Part shown: positions 1 to 8,660 of the stretch, one piece after another
How the letters are laid out: every line of letters begins with the position of its first letter
Position numbering within the stretch: the first letter of the stretch is position 1
NCBI RefSeq assembly: GCF_000733935.1
Contig: NZ_JPON01000001.1
Coordinates: 1,302,001 to 1,366,000 of the forward strand
Source of the DNA: Methylomarinum vadi
GTDB lineage: Bacteria > Pseudomonadota > Gammaproteobacteria > Methylococcales > Methylomonadaceae
DNA length: 64,000 nucleotides
Direction: 5' to 3'
Made by a program: the position numbers and the translations under genes
Notes under the pieces: model-generated
Database searches by the model: none
What the model was told of the DNA's origin: nothing
What the model saw: only the letters and a program-made list of their open reading frames with translations

Positions 1-216
1 GGCCATAGTCGGCGGCGCACTCACCAAAATGTGCACATGATCTTTGCTCACGACACCTTTGATAATCCGTATCTCAAAGGCTTCGCATGTCTGCCGCACC
101 AAGTCTCTCACTCGTTCGGCTATTTCATCCTTCAGCACTTTATAACGATACTTCGTAACCCAAACAAAATGATACTCAATTTGGTAAACCGTATGGCTGC
201 CGTATCTATAGTCCAT
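1..216 (-). CDS. tnpA: IS200-family transposase TnpA, partial (N-terminal 72 codons)
   Basis: N-terminal part of the Y1 (HUH) transposase of the IS200/IS605 family, which cuts and joins single-stranded DNA. The ATG at 216 is preceded by an AGGAGG ribosome site, as in the other copies. The visible part holds the metal-binding H60-V-H62 motif; the catalytic tyrosine region is outside the window, so it is not possible to say whether this copy carries the nonsense codon found in the copies at 17405 and 33007. Confidence 0.9.
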   Translation of the reverse strand, partial: MDYRYGSHTVYQIEYHFVWVTKYRYKVLKDEIAERVRDLVRQTCEAFEIRIIKGVVSKDHVHILVSAPPTMA

Positions 217-291
217 CGCCACCTCCTTGGGCAAATTATCGCAGCTAAAGCTGACCGGCTAAAGCCGGTGGTTTAAACCTTATGATGGATA
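1..291 (-). mobile_element. IS200-like insertion sequence, copy 1 (cut by window edge)
   Basis: This is the left-end half of the same element seen complete at 15802-16387, 17209-17794, 32811-33396 and 48234-48819. Read on the minus strand, it starts with TATCC at 291, directly after the TTAAT target at 292-296, and runs out of the window. The left-end hairpin ACCGGCT/AGCCGGT and the tnpA start are present. It lies about 75 bases upstream of ctaA, with its own gene reading away from ctaA. The other end and the interrupted sequence are outside the window, so the effect of this insertion cannot be judged. Confidence 0.93.
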
Positions 292-367
292 ATTAAAACC
301 GCGAAAAATGCTAAAATCTGGCGGAAATATTTTTTTATCCGATTGATTTTACTCTAAGGCTTTATGC

Positions 368-1351
368 ATGATCGATAAGCAAGCGGCCCTACGCTTTAGA
401 CGCCTGGGGATTCTCACCATTTTTGCAGTTTATTTCGTTATTCTGGTGGGCGGTATCGTCCGCGCTTCAGGCGCCGGCATGGGCTGTCCCGATTGGCCCA
501 CCTGCTTCGGACAATGGATTCCGCCAACCAATGAATCCCAATTACCGCCAAACTATCATGAAATCTATGCCGAACGAGGTTACGACAATACCGATTTCAA
601 CCCGCTGAAAACCTGGACCGAATACACCAATCGCTTGATAGGCGTCACCATCGGTTTTTTTATTTTGCTAACCGCGTGGGCATCAAGAATTTATCTGAAA
701 GGCGACAAAAACATTTTTTATTTGGCCTTGTCCGTACTATTTTTGGTCGCCTTCCAGGGCTGGTTGGGCTCCGCGGTGGTCGCCAGCAACCTTAAACCAT
801 TGATGATTACGCTACACATGCTGTTAGCCTTGTTCATTGTGGCTCTCTTAATATATGCGATCGCCCGGTCACAGAAGGCCTTTATTGCCCAAATCGACAG
901 TCATTTGCTTTCGGAGCGTTTTGTGACGGTATTGAAAATCGCCATGGGCATGACGCTGGTCCAAATCGCCATGGGCACCCAGGTACGGGAAGCCGTGGAT
1001 TTCATCGCTCACCAACATAACTATATCGAGCGAGAATATTGGCGCGACAGCTTTCCATTGCTTTTTTATGTACATCGCTCCTTTTCGTCCATCATCCTAT
1101 TCACTAATTTATGGCTGGTGTGGCAAATTCATAAGGCGGTTGAAAAGCACAATCTGCTGAGGAAATTATCTTATGCGCTGACCGGCTTGATCGTGACGGC
1201 GATTATTGCGGGGATCACCCTGGACCGTTTCGGCATGCCGCCGGTCGCCCAGCCCATTCATTTACTGATGGCTAATTTGATTTTCGGCATGCAGTTTTTC
1301 ATCTTTATCTGCGTGAAATATTCGGCATCGAAGTCACCGCAATATGAGTAA
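368..1351 (+). CDS. ctaA: Heme A synthase, COX15/CtaA family
   Basis: 327-residue integral membrane protein that oxidises the C8 methyl group of heme O to the formyl group of heme A, the cofactor of aa3-type cytochrome oxidases. Recognised by the N-terminal signature GAGMGCPDWPTCFG (about residues 36-49), a conserved extracytoplasmic loop rich in Pro and Tyr, about eight hydrophobic segments and heme-ligand-type histidines (HMLLAL, HQHN, HRSF, PIHLLM). Length fits the proteobacterial type. The ATG at 368 is the first in frame after a TAAGG-like site. It is followed after 39 bases by the aldolase-like gene on the same strand. The usual oxidase partners would lie upstream, beyond the IS copy. 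Confidence 0.95.
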   Translation: MIDKQAALRFRRLGILTIFAVYFVILVGGIVRASGAGMGCPDWPTCFGQWIPPTNESQLPPNYHEIYAERGYDNTDFNPLKTWTEYTNRLIGVTIGFFILLTAWASRIYLKGDKNIFYLALSVLFLVAFQGWLGSAVVASNLKPLMITLHMLLALFIVALLIYAIARSQKAFIAQIDSHLLSERFVTVLKIAMGMTLVQIAMGTQVREAVDFIAHQHNYIEREYWRDSFPLLFYVHRSFSSIILFTNLWLVWQIHKAVEKHNLLRKLSYALTGLIVTAIIAGITLDRFGMPPVAQPIHLLMANLIFGMQFFIFICVKYSASKSPQYE

Positions 1352-1390
1352 ACCGTCGTCACCGCCCGTAGCAAGACAGTCGACACGCCC

Positions 1391-2035
1391 ATGACCGGAA
1401 CAGAAGGCGTAATTAAATATCAATTGCATCATCGCGACGTAGCGATTGATCGTAACGTTTCGACAGCCAATTTGAGCGCCTGGCGGCTCATCCTATTTCG
1501 GCTAAACTTGATTGGACAAAACGCTGCTCGCTATGGCGGCTACGGTTATGGCAACATCAGCGAACGCCTCGGCAATGATCAATTTATTATCAGCGGCACT
1601 CAAACCGGCCATCTGGCGTTGCTGGAACCCCAACATTTTGCCGTGGTGGATCGGGCCGAACCAGGATCGAACCGCCTGTATTCCCATGGTCACTGCAACC
1701 CCTCTTCCGAAGCATTGACACACGCGATCCTGTACCAACAAAATAATGCCATAGGCGCCGTCATTCATGTTCATTGTCCTGAAATATGGTGCCGCACAAA
1801 AACTTTGGAGCTACCTTTTACCCCGGAAAATATTCCTTACGGTACCGTAGACATGGTTGTCGCCGTCACAAACCTATTCACTCAAAACGCTTTCGATCAA
1901 TGCGGCATCTTTAGCATGCTGGGCCATGAAGACGGCATCGTGGCATTTGGCAGCAATATAACGGAGGCGGCGACATTGCTCATCGACAAATTATCACAAG
2001 CCATCACTGTTGAATTGAATCAAACAAACAGATAA
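1391..2035 (+). CDS. Class II aldolase/adducin domain protein
   Basis: 214-residue cytosolic protein of the class II (zinc) aldolase / adducin head family, whose members cleave phosphorylated sugars or act on related substrates. Visible signatures are GYGNISERL (residues 51-60), SGTQTG (68-73), an acidic residue E107 in the SSEALTHAIL helix, the metal-type H126-x-H128 pair (VIHVHCPE) and H179 in LGHEDGI. These positions match the zinc site of fuculose-phosphate-aldolase-type enzymes, so the fold is probably active. The substrate cannot be told from sequence. It sits between ctaA and grxC with short gaps, which gives no clear pathway link. Confidence 0.8.
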   Translation: MTGTEGVIKYQLHHRDVAIDRNVSTANLSAWRLILFRLNLIGQNAARYGGYGYGNISERLGNDQFIISGTQTGHLALLEPQHFAVVDRAEPGSNRLYSHGHCNPSSEALTHAILYQQNNAIGAVIHVHCPEIWCRTKTLELPFTPENIPYGTVDMVVAVTNLFTQNAFDQCGIFSMLGHEDGIVAFGSNITEAATLLIDKLSQAITVELNQTNR

Positions 2036-2043
2036 AATCTAAT
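2015..2043 (+). promoter_or_regulatory. Possible sigma-70 promoter for grxC
   Basis: TTGAAT (2015-2020) and TCTAAT (2038-2043) are separated by exactly 17 bases in an AT-rich stretch, placing a start site about 18 bases before the grxC ATG. It overlaps the 3' end of the aldolase-like gene. This is a pattern match only; read-through from the upstream gene is equally possible. Confidence 0.3.
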
Positions 2044-2067
2044 ATAAATTTAGAATATACTAATATT

Positions 2068-2331
2068 ATGAAGCCTGAAATACTTATCTATACCGCAAAC
2101 ATCTGCCCTTATTGCACCATGGCAAAAAGATTACTGGAAAAAAAAGGCGTGGCTTATTCGGAGATCAATGTGGACTCGCAGCCGGGCCTGCGCCAGGAAA
2201 TGATGCAAAAAACCAAACGGCGCACCGTACCGCAAATTTTTATCGATGATTTTCATGTCGGCGGGTTCGATGATTTGTATGCGCTGGATCAGCGTAAGGA
2301 ACTCGATCCATTACTTGCGACGGGCGCTTAA
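2068..2331 (+). CDS. grxC: Glutaredoxin 3
   Basis: 87-residue dithiol glutaredoxin, a cytosolic glutathione-dependent disulfide reductase. The active site is C13-P-Y-C16, followed by the cis-proline motif TVPQIFI and the GG-D glutathione-binding turn (GGFDDL), all in standard order. The length is that of GrxC. The ATG at 2068 lacks a strong ribosome site (ATATT precedes it), but no other start fits. It faces the PilZ gene tail to tail with a 36-base gap. Confidence 0.95.
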   Translation: MKPEILIYTANICPYCTMAKRLLEKKGVAYSEINVDSQPGLRQEMMQKTKRRTVPQIFIDDFHVGGFDDLYALDQRKELDPLLATGA

Positions 2332-2367
2332 CGTCTTCCTATTATGATCAGGGGATAAAACGACCTG

Positions 2368-2958
2368 TCAGTCGATCTCAAGATAACGTAAACCTAAGGT
2401 CGTCGAACCTTCATCGTTTTCTTTAAGCCAAACGATTTTTGCGACCGCTTTATTGACCGGAGTACTGAATAACTGCAATTTGACAATATCGCCCGTTTTG
2501 ATATCGCTGCCCTTGAAATCTCCGGTCAAGGCCAAGCCGATAACGGAAATATCGATCCCCCGCGCATTAATCCTGCCGTGATCATAAATCAACAAACAGG
2601 AAAAAGATTTTTTCTGCCGATAAGCCGCTCGCTGTACCCATAGCTTTTGTTCATTATGCCTGACGTCGCGGTATTCGAGCCCCAACAGGATTTTATCCGC
2701 CTCCTGTTTAACCCAAACGACCTCTACGCTTCCTGTCAGCCTAAGCTCCTCGACAAAAATTTCGGCCGAATCATTTTCCACCAACAACGCTTCGAAATCC
2801 TCAATCTCGGTGAGAAACCTACCCGGATAGACTTCGACCATAATTCCCTTGACAGAAACATCGTAACTCTTGAACTCGAGAATCTCGCCACCAATAAAAA
2901 TCTGACCGCTGGATGTCAGACTTTTTCTGTATTCTTTTCTGTCATGCTCATTCGCCAT
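2368..2958 (-). CDS. PilZ-domain protein (two PilZ-like units)
   Basis: 196-residue soluble protein. Two similar halves can be seen: residues 1-100 with RKEYRK followed by D-x-S-x-x-G-I (DVSVKGI), and residues about 110-196 with RQKKSF followed by DISVIGLAL. R-x-x-x-R plus D/N-x-S-x-x-G is the c-di-GMP binding signature of PilZ domains; the first half keeps the pattern best, the second is weaker (RQKKS). It is likely a c-di-GMP effector. It lies 76 bases downstream of an EAL phosphodiesterase gene on the same strand, a sensible pairing. The output partner is not evident. Confidence 0.8.
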   Translation of the reverse strand: MANEHDRKEYRKSLTSSGQIFIGGEILEFKSYDVSVKGIMVEVYPGRFLTEIEDFEALLVENDSAEIFVEELRLTGSVEVVWVKQEADKILLGLEYRDVRHNEQKLWVQRAAYRQKKSFSCLLIYDHGRINARGIDISVIGLALTGDFKGSDIKTGDIVKLQLFSTPVNKAVAKIVWLKENDEGSTTLGLRYLEID

Positions 2959-3034
2959 GGCCGCACCGCATTCAGCTTAATAATCGAATAAGCATAGCTC
3001 ATTCTGGAAAATTTGACTTATTTCTGGACGAATA

Positions 3035-4702
3035 TCAACCGTTTGCCGATTCGTCATCCTGATCTTTATAAGCGGGCGGTTTCCAAGGCTTTTCTGCCAT
3101 CCATTGATTGAATTCAATCACCGGCAATGGCTTATTCAGATGATATCCTTGGGCCAGATCACAACCTAGATCGGTTAATTTTGTCATGATCTCTTCATTT
3201 TCCACGCCTTCTGCCGTCACATGCAATCCCAGGTTATGAGCCAGATTGATGGTAGCGTTGACGATCACCTCATCGTTTTCGCTACTGAGAATATCCATCA
3301 CGAAAGAGCGGTCGATTTTCAGTTCGGCTAACGGCATTTTTTTCAGATAAGCCAGGGATGAATAGCCGGTGCCGTAGTCGTCGATGGAAAATTGATATCC
3401 CATCCGGTTTAAGCGCTTAATGATCTCTAAAGCGCTGTCGGGGTCGGTCATGATTGAGCTTTCGGTGATTTCAAAAATCATCCATTTTGGTTTAATGCCG
3501 GTGGACGCCGCAATGCCCGATATCAAATCCGGTAATTCGGGATCATGTAAATCTCGGGTGGACAAATTGATCGATACGGTCAGGTCCTTTCCCTGTGCGT
3601 GCCAAAGTGCGCATTGTCTGAATGCCTCCTTGATCACCCATACCGTCAGCGGCCTGATCATGCGGGTACGCTCCGCCATGATGATGAATTCATCGGGCGG
3701 AATGAAACCGTGTTTGGGATGATGCCAGCGCACCAAAGTCTCCACCCCAAACAATTCGCCGGTTTGCAGCGCCACCTTGGCTTGGTAATACAATTCCAGC
3801 TGATTACTTTCTATGGCTCTGCGGAGCTCGCTCATCAAGGTCAAACGTCGCGGACTATGATCGTCGAACGCCGGTGCATAAACGGCGTACCCTTCATTGG
3901 ACTTGGCCGCCATAAACAATGCCACGCCGGCTTTTTGCACTAAGGTGTCGACATCATCGCCATGTTCGGGAAAGTGCACGATTCCCACATTGACGTGCAC
4001 CGGTATATGCAGCTTATCTACGATAAAAACCGGCTCGAGGGCGGTTTGGATATATTTGGCCAACATCACCGGCTCGCTTTCATCGACACCGTCGGATAAC
4101 AACACCGCGAAAATATTGCCATCGATCCGGGCCACCTTATCGCTGCCCAACACCACCCCTTGCAAACGCGCAGCCAATTGTTTCAACACCATATCACTGC
4201 TGTTACGGCCCAAGGTATCGTAAATTTCCTTGAAGTTGGCGATTTCGATCAGCAGCACGGACAGCAGCTTGCTCTGACTCGTGGCGGATAGAATGCTTTG
4301 CTCGACCCTGTCGTAAAATAACGCGCGATTCGGCAAATCGGTCAGCGTGTCATGGGTCGCCGTATAGTTCGCCTGTTTCTCGAGTGTTTCGGCCTTGTTC
4401 CTCAGTTCCTGGGTCTGATCGAAAATAAGGGCGCCGGCCTGGTAGGCGATGATGGAGCTGGAGTATTGCCCCCAAAAACCGAATATGAATGGCACGCTAT
4501 CCAAAGCCCAAAGCACATAATTTTCACTTTGCGCCTTCATGATGCCGTGAAGGGAAATAGTTCCGGTCTGGTAATAACTGACCAGTAAGGTCGCGATGAC
4601 AATGCTGCTGACCGCAATCAGAACCCCCTGATAAGCGGCTTTCGACACCTCGCTTTTCAGTACCCGAACATTGTCGCTCAATAATGATTTTGCTAAAGCC
4701 AT
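3035..4702 (-). CDS. Membrane-anchored EAL c-di-GMP phosphodiesterase with degenerate GGDEF
   Basis: 555 residues. Two hydrophobic segments near the N-terminus (about 25-45 and 67-90), then a GGDEF fold (about 110-265) and an EAL domain (about 285-535). The GGDEF signature is replaced by IDGNIF, so diguanylate cyclase activity is not expected. The EAL domain keeps all key elements: ETLVRW (E-x-L), SINLS, FEITES, DDYGTGYSS, the LKIDRSF lysine, AEGVEN and the QGYHLNKP glutamine, so it should hydrolyse c-di-GMP. No PAS or periplasmic sensor is visible. It is probably co-transcribed with the downstream PilZ gene. About 218 bases without a gene separate it from metZ. Confidence 0.9.
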   Translation of the reverse strand: MALAKSLLSDNVRVLKSEVSKAAYQGVLIAVSSIVIATLLVSYYQTGTISLHGIMKAQSENYVLWALDSVPFIFGFWGQYSSSIIAYQAGALIFDQTQELRNKAETLEKQANYTATHDTLTDLPNRALFYDRVEQSILSATSQSKLLSVLLIEIANFKEIYDTLGRNSSDMVLKQLAARLQGVVLGSDKVARIDGNIFAVLLSDGVDESEPVMLAKYIQTALEPVFIVDKLHIPVHVNVGIVHFPEHGDDVDTLVQKAGVALFMAAKSNEGYAVYAPAFDDHSPRRLTLMSELRRAIESNQLELYYQAKVALQTGELFGVETLVRWHHPKHGFIPPDEFIIMAERTRMIRPLTVWVIKEAFRQCALWHAQGKDLTVSINLSTRDLHDPELPDLISGIAASTGIKPKWMIFEITESSIMTDPDSALEIIKRLNRMGYQFSIDDYGTGYSSLAYLKKMPLAELKIDRSFVMDILSSENDEVIVNATINLAHNLGLHVTAEGVENEEIMTKLTDLGCDLAQGYHLNKPLPVIEFNQWMAEKPWKPPAYKDQDDESANG

Positions 4703-4920
4703 AATGGTGGAATCAAAGGAAAATTAATGCCGGATTTGATGTTGTTGTGCCGTAACTGCCAACTATTCACGACAAACGACACCTCAATGCTTCATCACAG
4801 TCGCTAACCAACTTAGTTTGCAACCGTAACATTTCACCGTGCCAACTCCCTTTTCCCACCTCATTCATTACCAGGGGCTTTCGTCTCAGGCTTCCTAGGC
4901 CGGATTGTCATTACTTCCTA

Positions 4921-6102
4921 CTACAAGCCGGCCAGCAAATCCTGCTTGATATCTTCGACATTTTCCAGGCCTACCGATATTCGCACCAGACTGTCTTTAA
5001 TGCCGGCAGCGGCTCGAACTTCAGGAGCCAGGCGGCCATGCGTGGTCGTAGCCGGGTGGGTGATGGTCGTCTTCACATCACCAAGATTAGCAGTAATTGA
5101 TAACATTTTTGTAGAATTGATCAAATTCCAAGCCTGTTCTTGCCCGCCCTTCAACTCGAAACTGACCACACCGCCAAAATGGCTCTGCTGGCGCTTGGCC
5201 AACTCGTGCTGGGCATGGGTCGGCAAGCCGGGATAATGCACTGTTTCGACCGTTTCCTGTTGCTGCAGCCACTGTGCCAAGGCGAAGGCATTTTCGCAAT
5301 GTGCCTTCATTCTGATACTGAGCGTCTCCAAGCCCGATAGAAACACCCAGGCATTGAAAGGACTCATCGTCGCGCCGCCGGTGCGGAGAAAGGGATATAT
5401 TTCCTTTTCGATAATACTCTCGCTACCGATCACGGCGCCGCCCACGCAACGCCCCTGCCCATCCATGTACTTGGTCGCCGAATGCACGACTAAATCCGCC
5501 CCCAGCGTCAAAGGCTTTTGCAGCACCGGGGTGCAAAAAACGTTGTCGACAATCAACAGGCAATCATGTCGATGAGCAATATCGGCCAGGGCCGAAATAT
5601 CGGCGATTTCCATCAATGGATTAGACGGCGTCTCCAAAAACAAGAAACGGGTACTCGGCCGGATGGCGGCTTCCCAAGCCGACAAATCGGTGAGTTCGGC
5701 AAAATCCGTCTCGACACCGAATTTACCGAAATAATTCTGGAACATCAACACCGTATTACCGAACACGCTGCGCGAGCAGACCACGTGATCGCCGGCTTTC
5801 AACAACCCCATGCCAACCGCCATGATCGCCGCCATGCCGGAAGCGAACGCCAAGCAACGCTCGCCGTGCTCCATGAAAGCCAAGCGTTCCTGAAAGGCAT
5901 TAACGGTCGGATTGGTGAAGCGGGAGTAAATATTGCCGGGCTGCTTGCCGGTAAATCTGAGTGCCGCCTCTTCCGCGCTCGCGAAAACATAGCTGGAAGT
6001 AGCGAATATCGGGATGCTATGCTCGTCTTCATGGGTGCGCTTGTGGCCGGCCCTGATCGCCTGGGTTTCCAGTGAATAGTCGTTCCAGTCTATTTCGGTC
6101 AT
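4921..6102 (-). CDS. metZ: O-succinylhomoserine sulfhydrylase
   Basis: 393-residue PLP enzyme of the Cys/Met metabolism family that makes homocysteine directly from O-succinylhomoserine and sulfide. The PLP lysine is K211 in SATKYMDGQGR; the SRFTNPT and ETPSNP motifs are intact. The SATKYMDGQGR context and the position after purF in the cvpA-purF-metZ order favour MetZ over MetB/MetC. It is the last gene of the long trpF-to-metZ run, 31 bases after purF. Together with cysM at 23409 it suggests direct sulfide assimilation to both cysteine and methionine. Confidence 0.92.
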   Translation of the reverse strand: MTEIDWNDYSLETQAIRAGHKRTHEDEHSIPIFATSSYVFASAEEAALRFTGKQPGNIYSRFTNPTVNAFQERLAFMEHGERCLAFASGMAAIMAVGMGLLKAGDHVVCSRSVFGNTVLMFQNYFGKFGVETDFAELTDLSAWEAAIRPSTRFLFLETPSNPLMEIADISALADIAHRHDCLLIVDNVFCTPVLQKPLTLGADLVVHSATKYMDGQGRCVGGAVIGSESIIEKEIYPFLRTGGATMSPFNAWVFLSGLETLSIRMKAHCENAFALAQWLQQQETVETVHYPGLPTHAQHELAKRQQSHFGGVVSFELKGGQEQAWNLINSTKMLSITANLGDVKTTITHPATTTHGRLAPEVRAAAGIKDSLVRISVGLENVEDIKQDLLAGL

Positions 6103-6133
6103 GTTCTGTTGGCTGTTTTTGATGTCGGATGGG

Positions 6134-7642
6134 TTATGCCGAATTCTGCATTTCTATAATGAAATTTTCCCTATTGCGCCTAAATTGGGCGTCATCGTTA
6201 CGTAATGCCTCGATTCGTCCCAAATAGGCGTCATCGATATCCCCGGTTATATACTGATTACTGAAACAGGAGGTATCGAAATGCTTGATCGACTTGTTGC
6301 CTCTACGCACCGCCGCCACCAAATCGTCCAGGTCCTGGTAGATCAGCCTGTCGGCTCCGATCGCCTGGCGCACATCCTCTTCGCTGCGGTCATGCGCGAT
6401 CAATTCGTGCGCGGCCGGCATATCGATGCCATAAACATTGGGATAACGTACCGGAGGCGCGGCGGACGCCAAATAAACCTTCTTGGCACCCGCATCCCGG
6501 GCCATTTGGATGATTTGTTCTGAAGTCGTGCCCCTAACGATGGAGTCATCGACCAACAAAACATTTTTACCTTCGAATTCCAAACCGATCGCATTCAATT
6601 TTTGTTTGACCGATTTTCTCCGCATTTGTTGTCCGGGCATGATAAATGTCCTGCCAATATAGCGGTTTTTGATGAAGCCCTCGCGAAATTTAACCTTGAG
6701 TTTATTGGCCATTTGCAATGCCGATGTGCGGCTGGTGTCGGGAATCGGGATCACTACATCGATATCATGGTCCGGCCATTCCCGCAAGATTTTTTCCGCC
6801 AGTTTATCCCCCATCCGTAAACGGGCCTTATAAACCGAGATATCGTCGATAATGGAGTCAGGACGGGCAAAATAAACATACTCGAATATACAGGGACAAT
6901 GGTCGACCTTGTCGGCGCATTGTTTAGTGTGCAACTTGCCGTTGGTTTCTATGAAAATTGCTTCACCCGGTTCGATATCCCGAATCAGCTCAAAATCCAG
7001 GACATCGAGGGCGACGCTTTCCGATGCGATCATGAAATCACTGCCTTGGTCCGATTTACGTTCGCCAAACACGACCGGGCGGATACCGTTCGGGTCCCTG
7101 AAAGCCAACACACCGAAACCGGCAATCATGATGACGACGGCATAGGCCCCGCGGCAACGCTTATGTACCTGGGAGACGGCGGCAAATACGTCATCGGCAG
7201 TAATGCGCAGTTTGCGTAATTGCTGCAATTCATGGGCAAACACGTTCAACAAAATCTCGGAATCGGAGTCGGTATTGATATGGCGCTGATCCTCCACATA
7301 CAACTCCTTTTTCAACTGCTCGGTATTGGTCAAATTGCCATTATGGGCCAAGGCCAAACCGAAAGGCGAGTTGACGTAAAAAGGTTGCGCTTCGGCGGAG
7401 CTGGTACAACCGGCGGTCGGATATCTGACATGGGCGATGCCCATATTGCCGCGCAATTTCACCATTTGACTGGTGGAAAAAACATCGCGAGTCAATCCGT
7501 TATCTTTGCGCAAATAAAAACGATTCCTTTCGCAAGTCATAATGCCGGCAGCATCCTGCCCCCGATGCTGCAGCACGGTCAGAGCATCATACAACTCTTG
7601 ATTAACATTCTGATGCGAAACAATCGCGGCAATACCACACAT
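6134..7642 (-). CDS. purF: Amidophosphoribosyltransferase
   Basis: 502 residues. Catalyses the first committed step of purine synthesis, PRPP plus glutamine to 5-phosphoribosylamine. The N-terminal glutaminase starts with the nucleophile C2 (MCGIAAI) and has [10 protein letters not shown]; the C-terminal phosphoribosyltransferase domain has the PRPP loop [13 protein letters not shown]. There is no cleavable propeptide before Cys2, as in proteobacterial enzymes. It lies 19 bases after cvpA, a conserved neighbour. Confidence 0.97.
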   Translation of the reverse strand: MCGIAAIVSHQNVNQELYDALTVLQHRGQDAAGIMTCERNRFYLRKDNGLTRDVFSTSQMVKLRGNMGIAHVRYPTAGCTSSAEAQPFYVNSPFGLALAHNGNLTNTEQLKKELYVEDQRHINTDSDSEILLNVFAHELQQLRKLRITADDVFAAVSQVHKRCRGAYAVVIMIAGFGVLAFRDPNGIRPVVFGERKSDQGSDFMIASESVALDVLDFELIRDIEPGEAIFIETNGKLHTKQCADKVDHCPCIFEYVYFARPDSIIDDISVYKARLRMGDKLAEKILREWPDHDIDVVIPIPDTSRTSALQMANKLKVKFREGFIKNRYIGRTFIMPGQQMRRKSVKQKLNAIGLEFEGKNVLLVDDSIVRGTTSEQIIQMARDAGAKKVYLASAAPPVRYPNVYGIDMPAAHELIAHDRSEEDVRQAIGADRLIYQDLDDLVAAVRRGNKSIKHFDTSCFSNQYITGDIDDAYLGRIEALRNDDAQFRRNRENFIIEMQNSA

Positions 7643-7661
7643 AAAACTAACCTAACAAACA

Positions 7662-8153
7662 TTAACGATAATTAAAATGGCCGGCCAGGCCGGAGGGAAC
7701 CTGTTCCCGTAACCAAACAGCCAGCGATTGAAAGGGGGGAATCAAGGCCGATTCCTTCCACCAAGGGTCTTCCGGCAAAGGCGTCAAGCCCGCCAGCATG
7801 ATAATAAGGGAAACCACCACCATTCCTCGGGCAATGCCGAAGATCATCCCGGCGAAGCGATCCGAACCGCTCAGCCCGGTTTTCTCGATCAACTCCCCCA
7901 ACAAATAGCTGATCAGACTGCCGAGAATCAAGGTGATGAAAAATAACAAAGCGAAGGCGGCCGCCATTCTGGCCGAGGGAAAACTGATCATACTTTCCAG
8001 AAAAATGGAAAATTCCCGGCTGTAATTCAAACCGACCCAAATGGCCAATACCCAAAGCAACAAGGAAAAAGCTTCTTTAACAAATCCACGGAACAAACCA
8101 ATAATCGATGAAACCGCGATCAAGGCGATAATGGCGTAATCGATCCAGATCAT
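7662..8153 (-). CDS. cvpA: CvpA family membrane protein
   Basis: 163-residue inner-membrane protein of the CvpA (colicin V production) family, with about four hydrophobic segments and the N-terminal signature WIDYAIIALI...GLFRGFVKEA. In Gammaproteobacteria it normally precedes purF, as here. The biochemical role is not settled. The ATG at 8153 matches the start of other family members and has GGGGTG just upstream; a GTG at 8162, preceded by AGGAG, would add three residues and cannot be excluded. Confidence 0.92.
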   Translation of the reverse strand: MIWIDYAIIALIAVSSIIGLFRGFVKEAFSLLLWVLAIWVGLNYSREFSIFLESMISFPSARMAAAFALLFFITLILGSLISYLLGELIEKTGLSGSDRFAGMIFGIARGMVVVSLIIMLAGLTPLPEDPWWKESALIPPFQSLAVWLREQVPSGLAGHFNYR

Positions 8154-8166
8154 AACAGTCACCCCG

Positions 8167-8658
8167 CTACTCCTGAATCACGAAGCTATTGAGCTCGAGC
8201 GCTTTTTTCAATTGACCTTGAACCACTTCGGCGCGTTCCCTATTCAATTCCGGCCCCACCTTCACTTTATACATCACGCCCTCATCACCAGTCACTTGGC
8301 TGACCGCTGCGCTAAAACCCTGCCGCCTCAGTTTATCCCGTAACGATACGGCATTTTCTTGTTGACTGAATAGGCCGACCTGCAAAAACCAATGCTTTAA
8401 TTTCGCCGCTTGTTCCTCGCTGGGCGTTAGCGTTTTTAACGGTTGCTTGACCGGCAGGTTGATCACTTCGTCCCTGCTTTGAGGTATTTCGGCTAAACGG
8501 TTTTCTTGCATGTGTTCAGGAATTGCGGGAATTTTCAATTCGTTAATGCGTTTTCCGGTGTCATCGACCGGGTCATCAAACAGCATGGGCACAAAAATGG
8601 CTGCTAAGGCGGTGATCACAACCGCGCCAACCAAACGTTGCTTTAATTCCTGATCCAT
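8167..8658 (-). CDS. dedD: SPOR-domain protein, DedD type
   Basis: 163-residue bitopic membrane protein: short cytoplasmic N-terminus, one transmembrane segment (about residues 9-27), a polar linker, and a C-terminal SPOR domain (about 85-160; WFLQVGLFSQQENA..LRDKL) that binds denuded peptidoglycan glycans at the septum. The position between folC and cvpA is the standard dedD locus. The ATG at 8658 was chosen because AGAGAGG lies at the right distance and it starts two bases after the folC stop; a TTG 21 bases upstream lies inside folC. Confidence 0.9.
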   Translation of the reverse strand: MDQELKQRLVGAVVITALAAIFVPMLFDDPVDDTGKRINELKIPAIPEHMQENRLAEIPQSRDEVINLPVKQPLKTLTPSEEQAAKLKHWFLQVGLFSQQENAVSLRDKLRRQGFSAAVSQVTGDEGVMYKVKVGPELNRERAEVVQGQLKKALELNSFVIQE

Positions 8659-8660
8659 TG

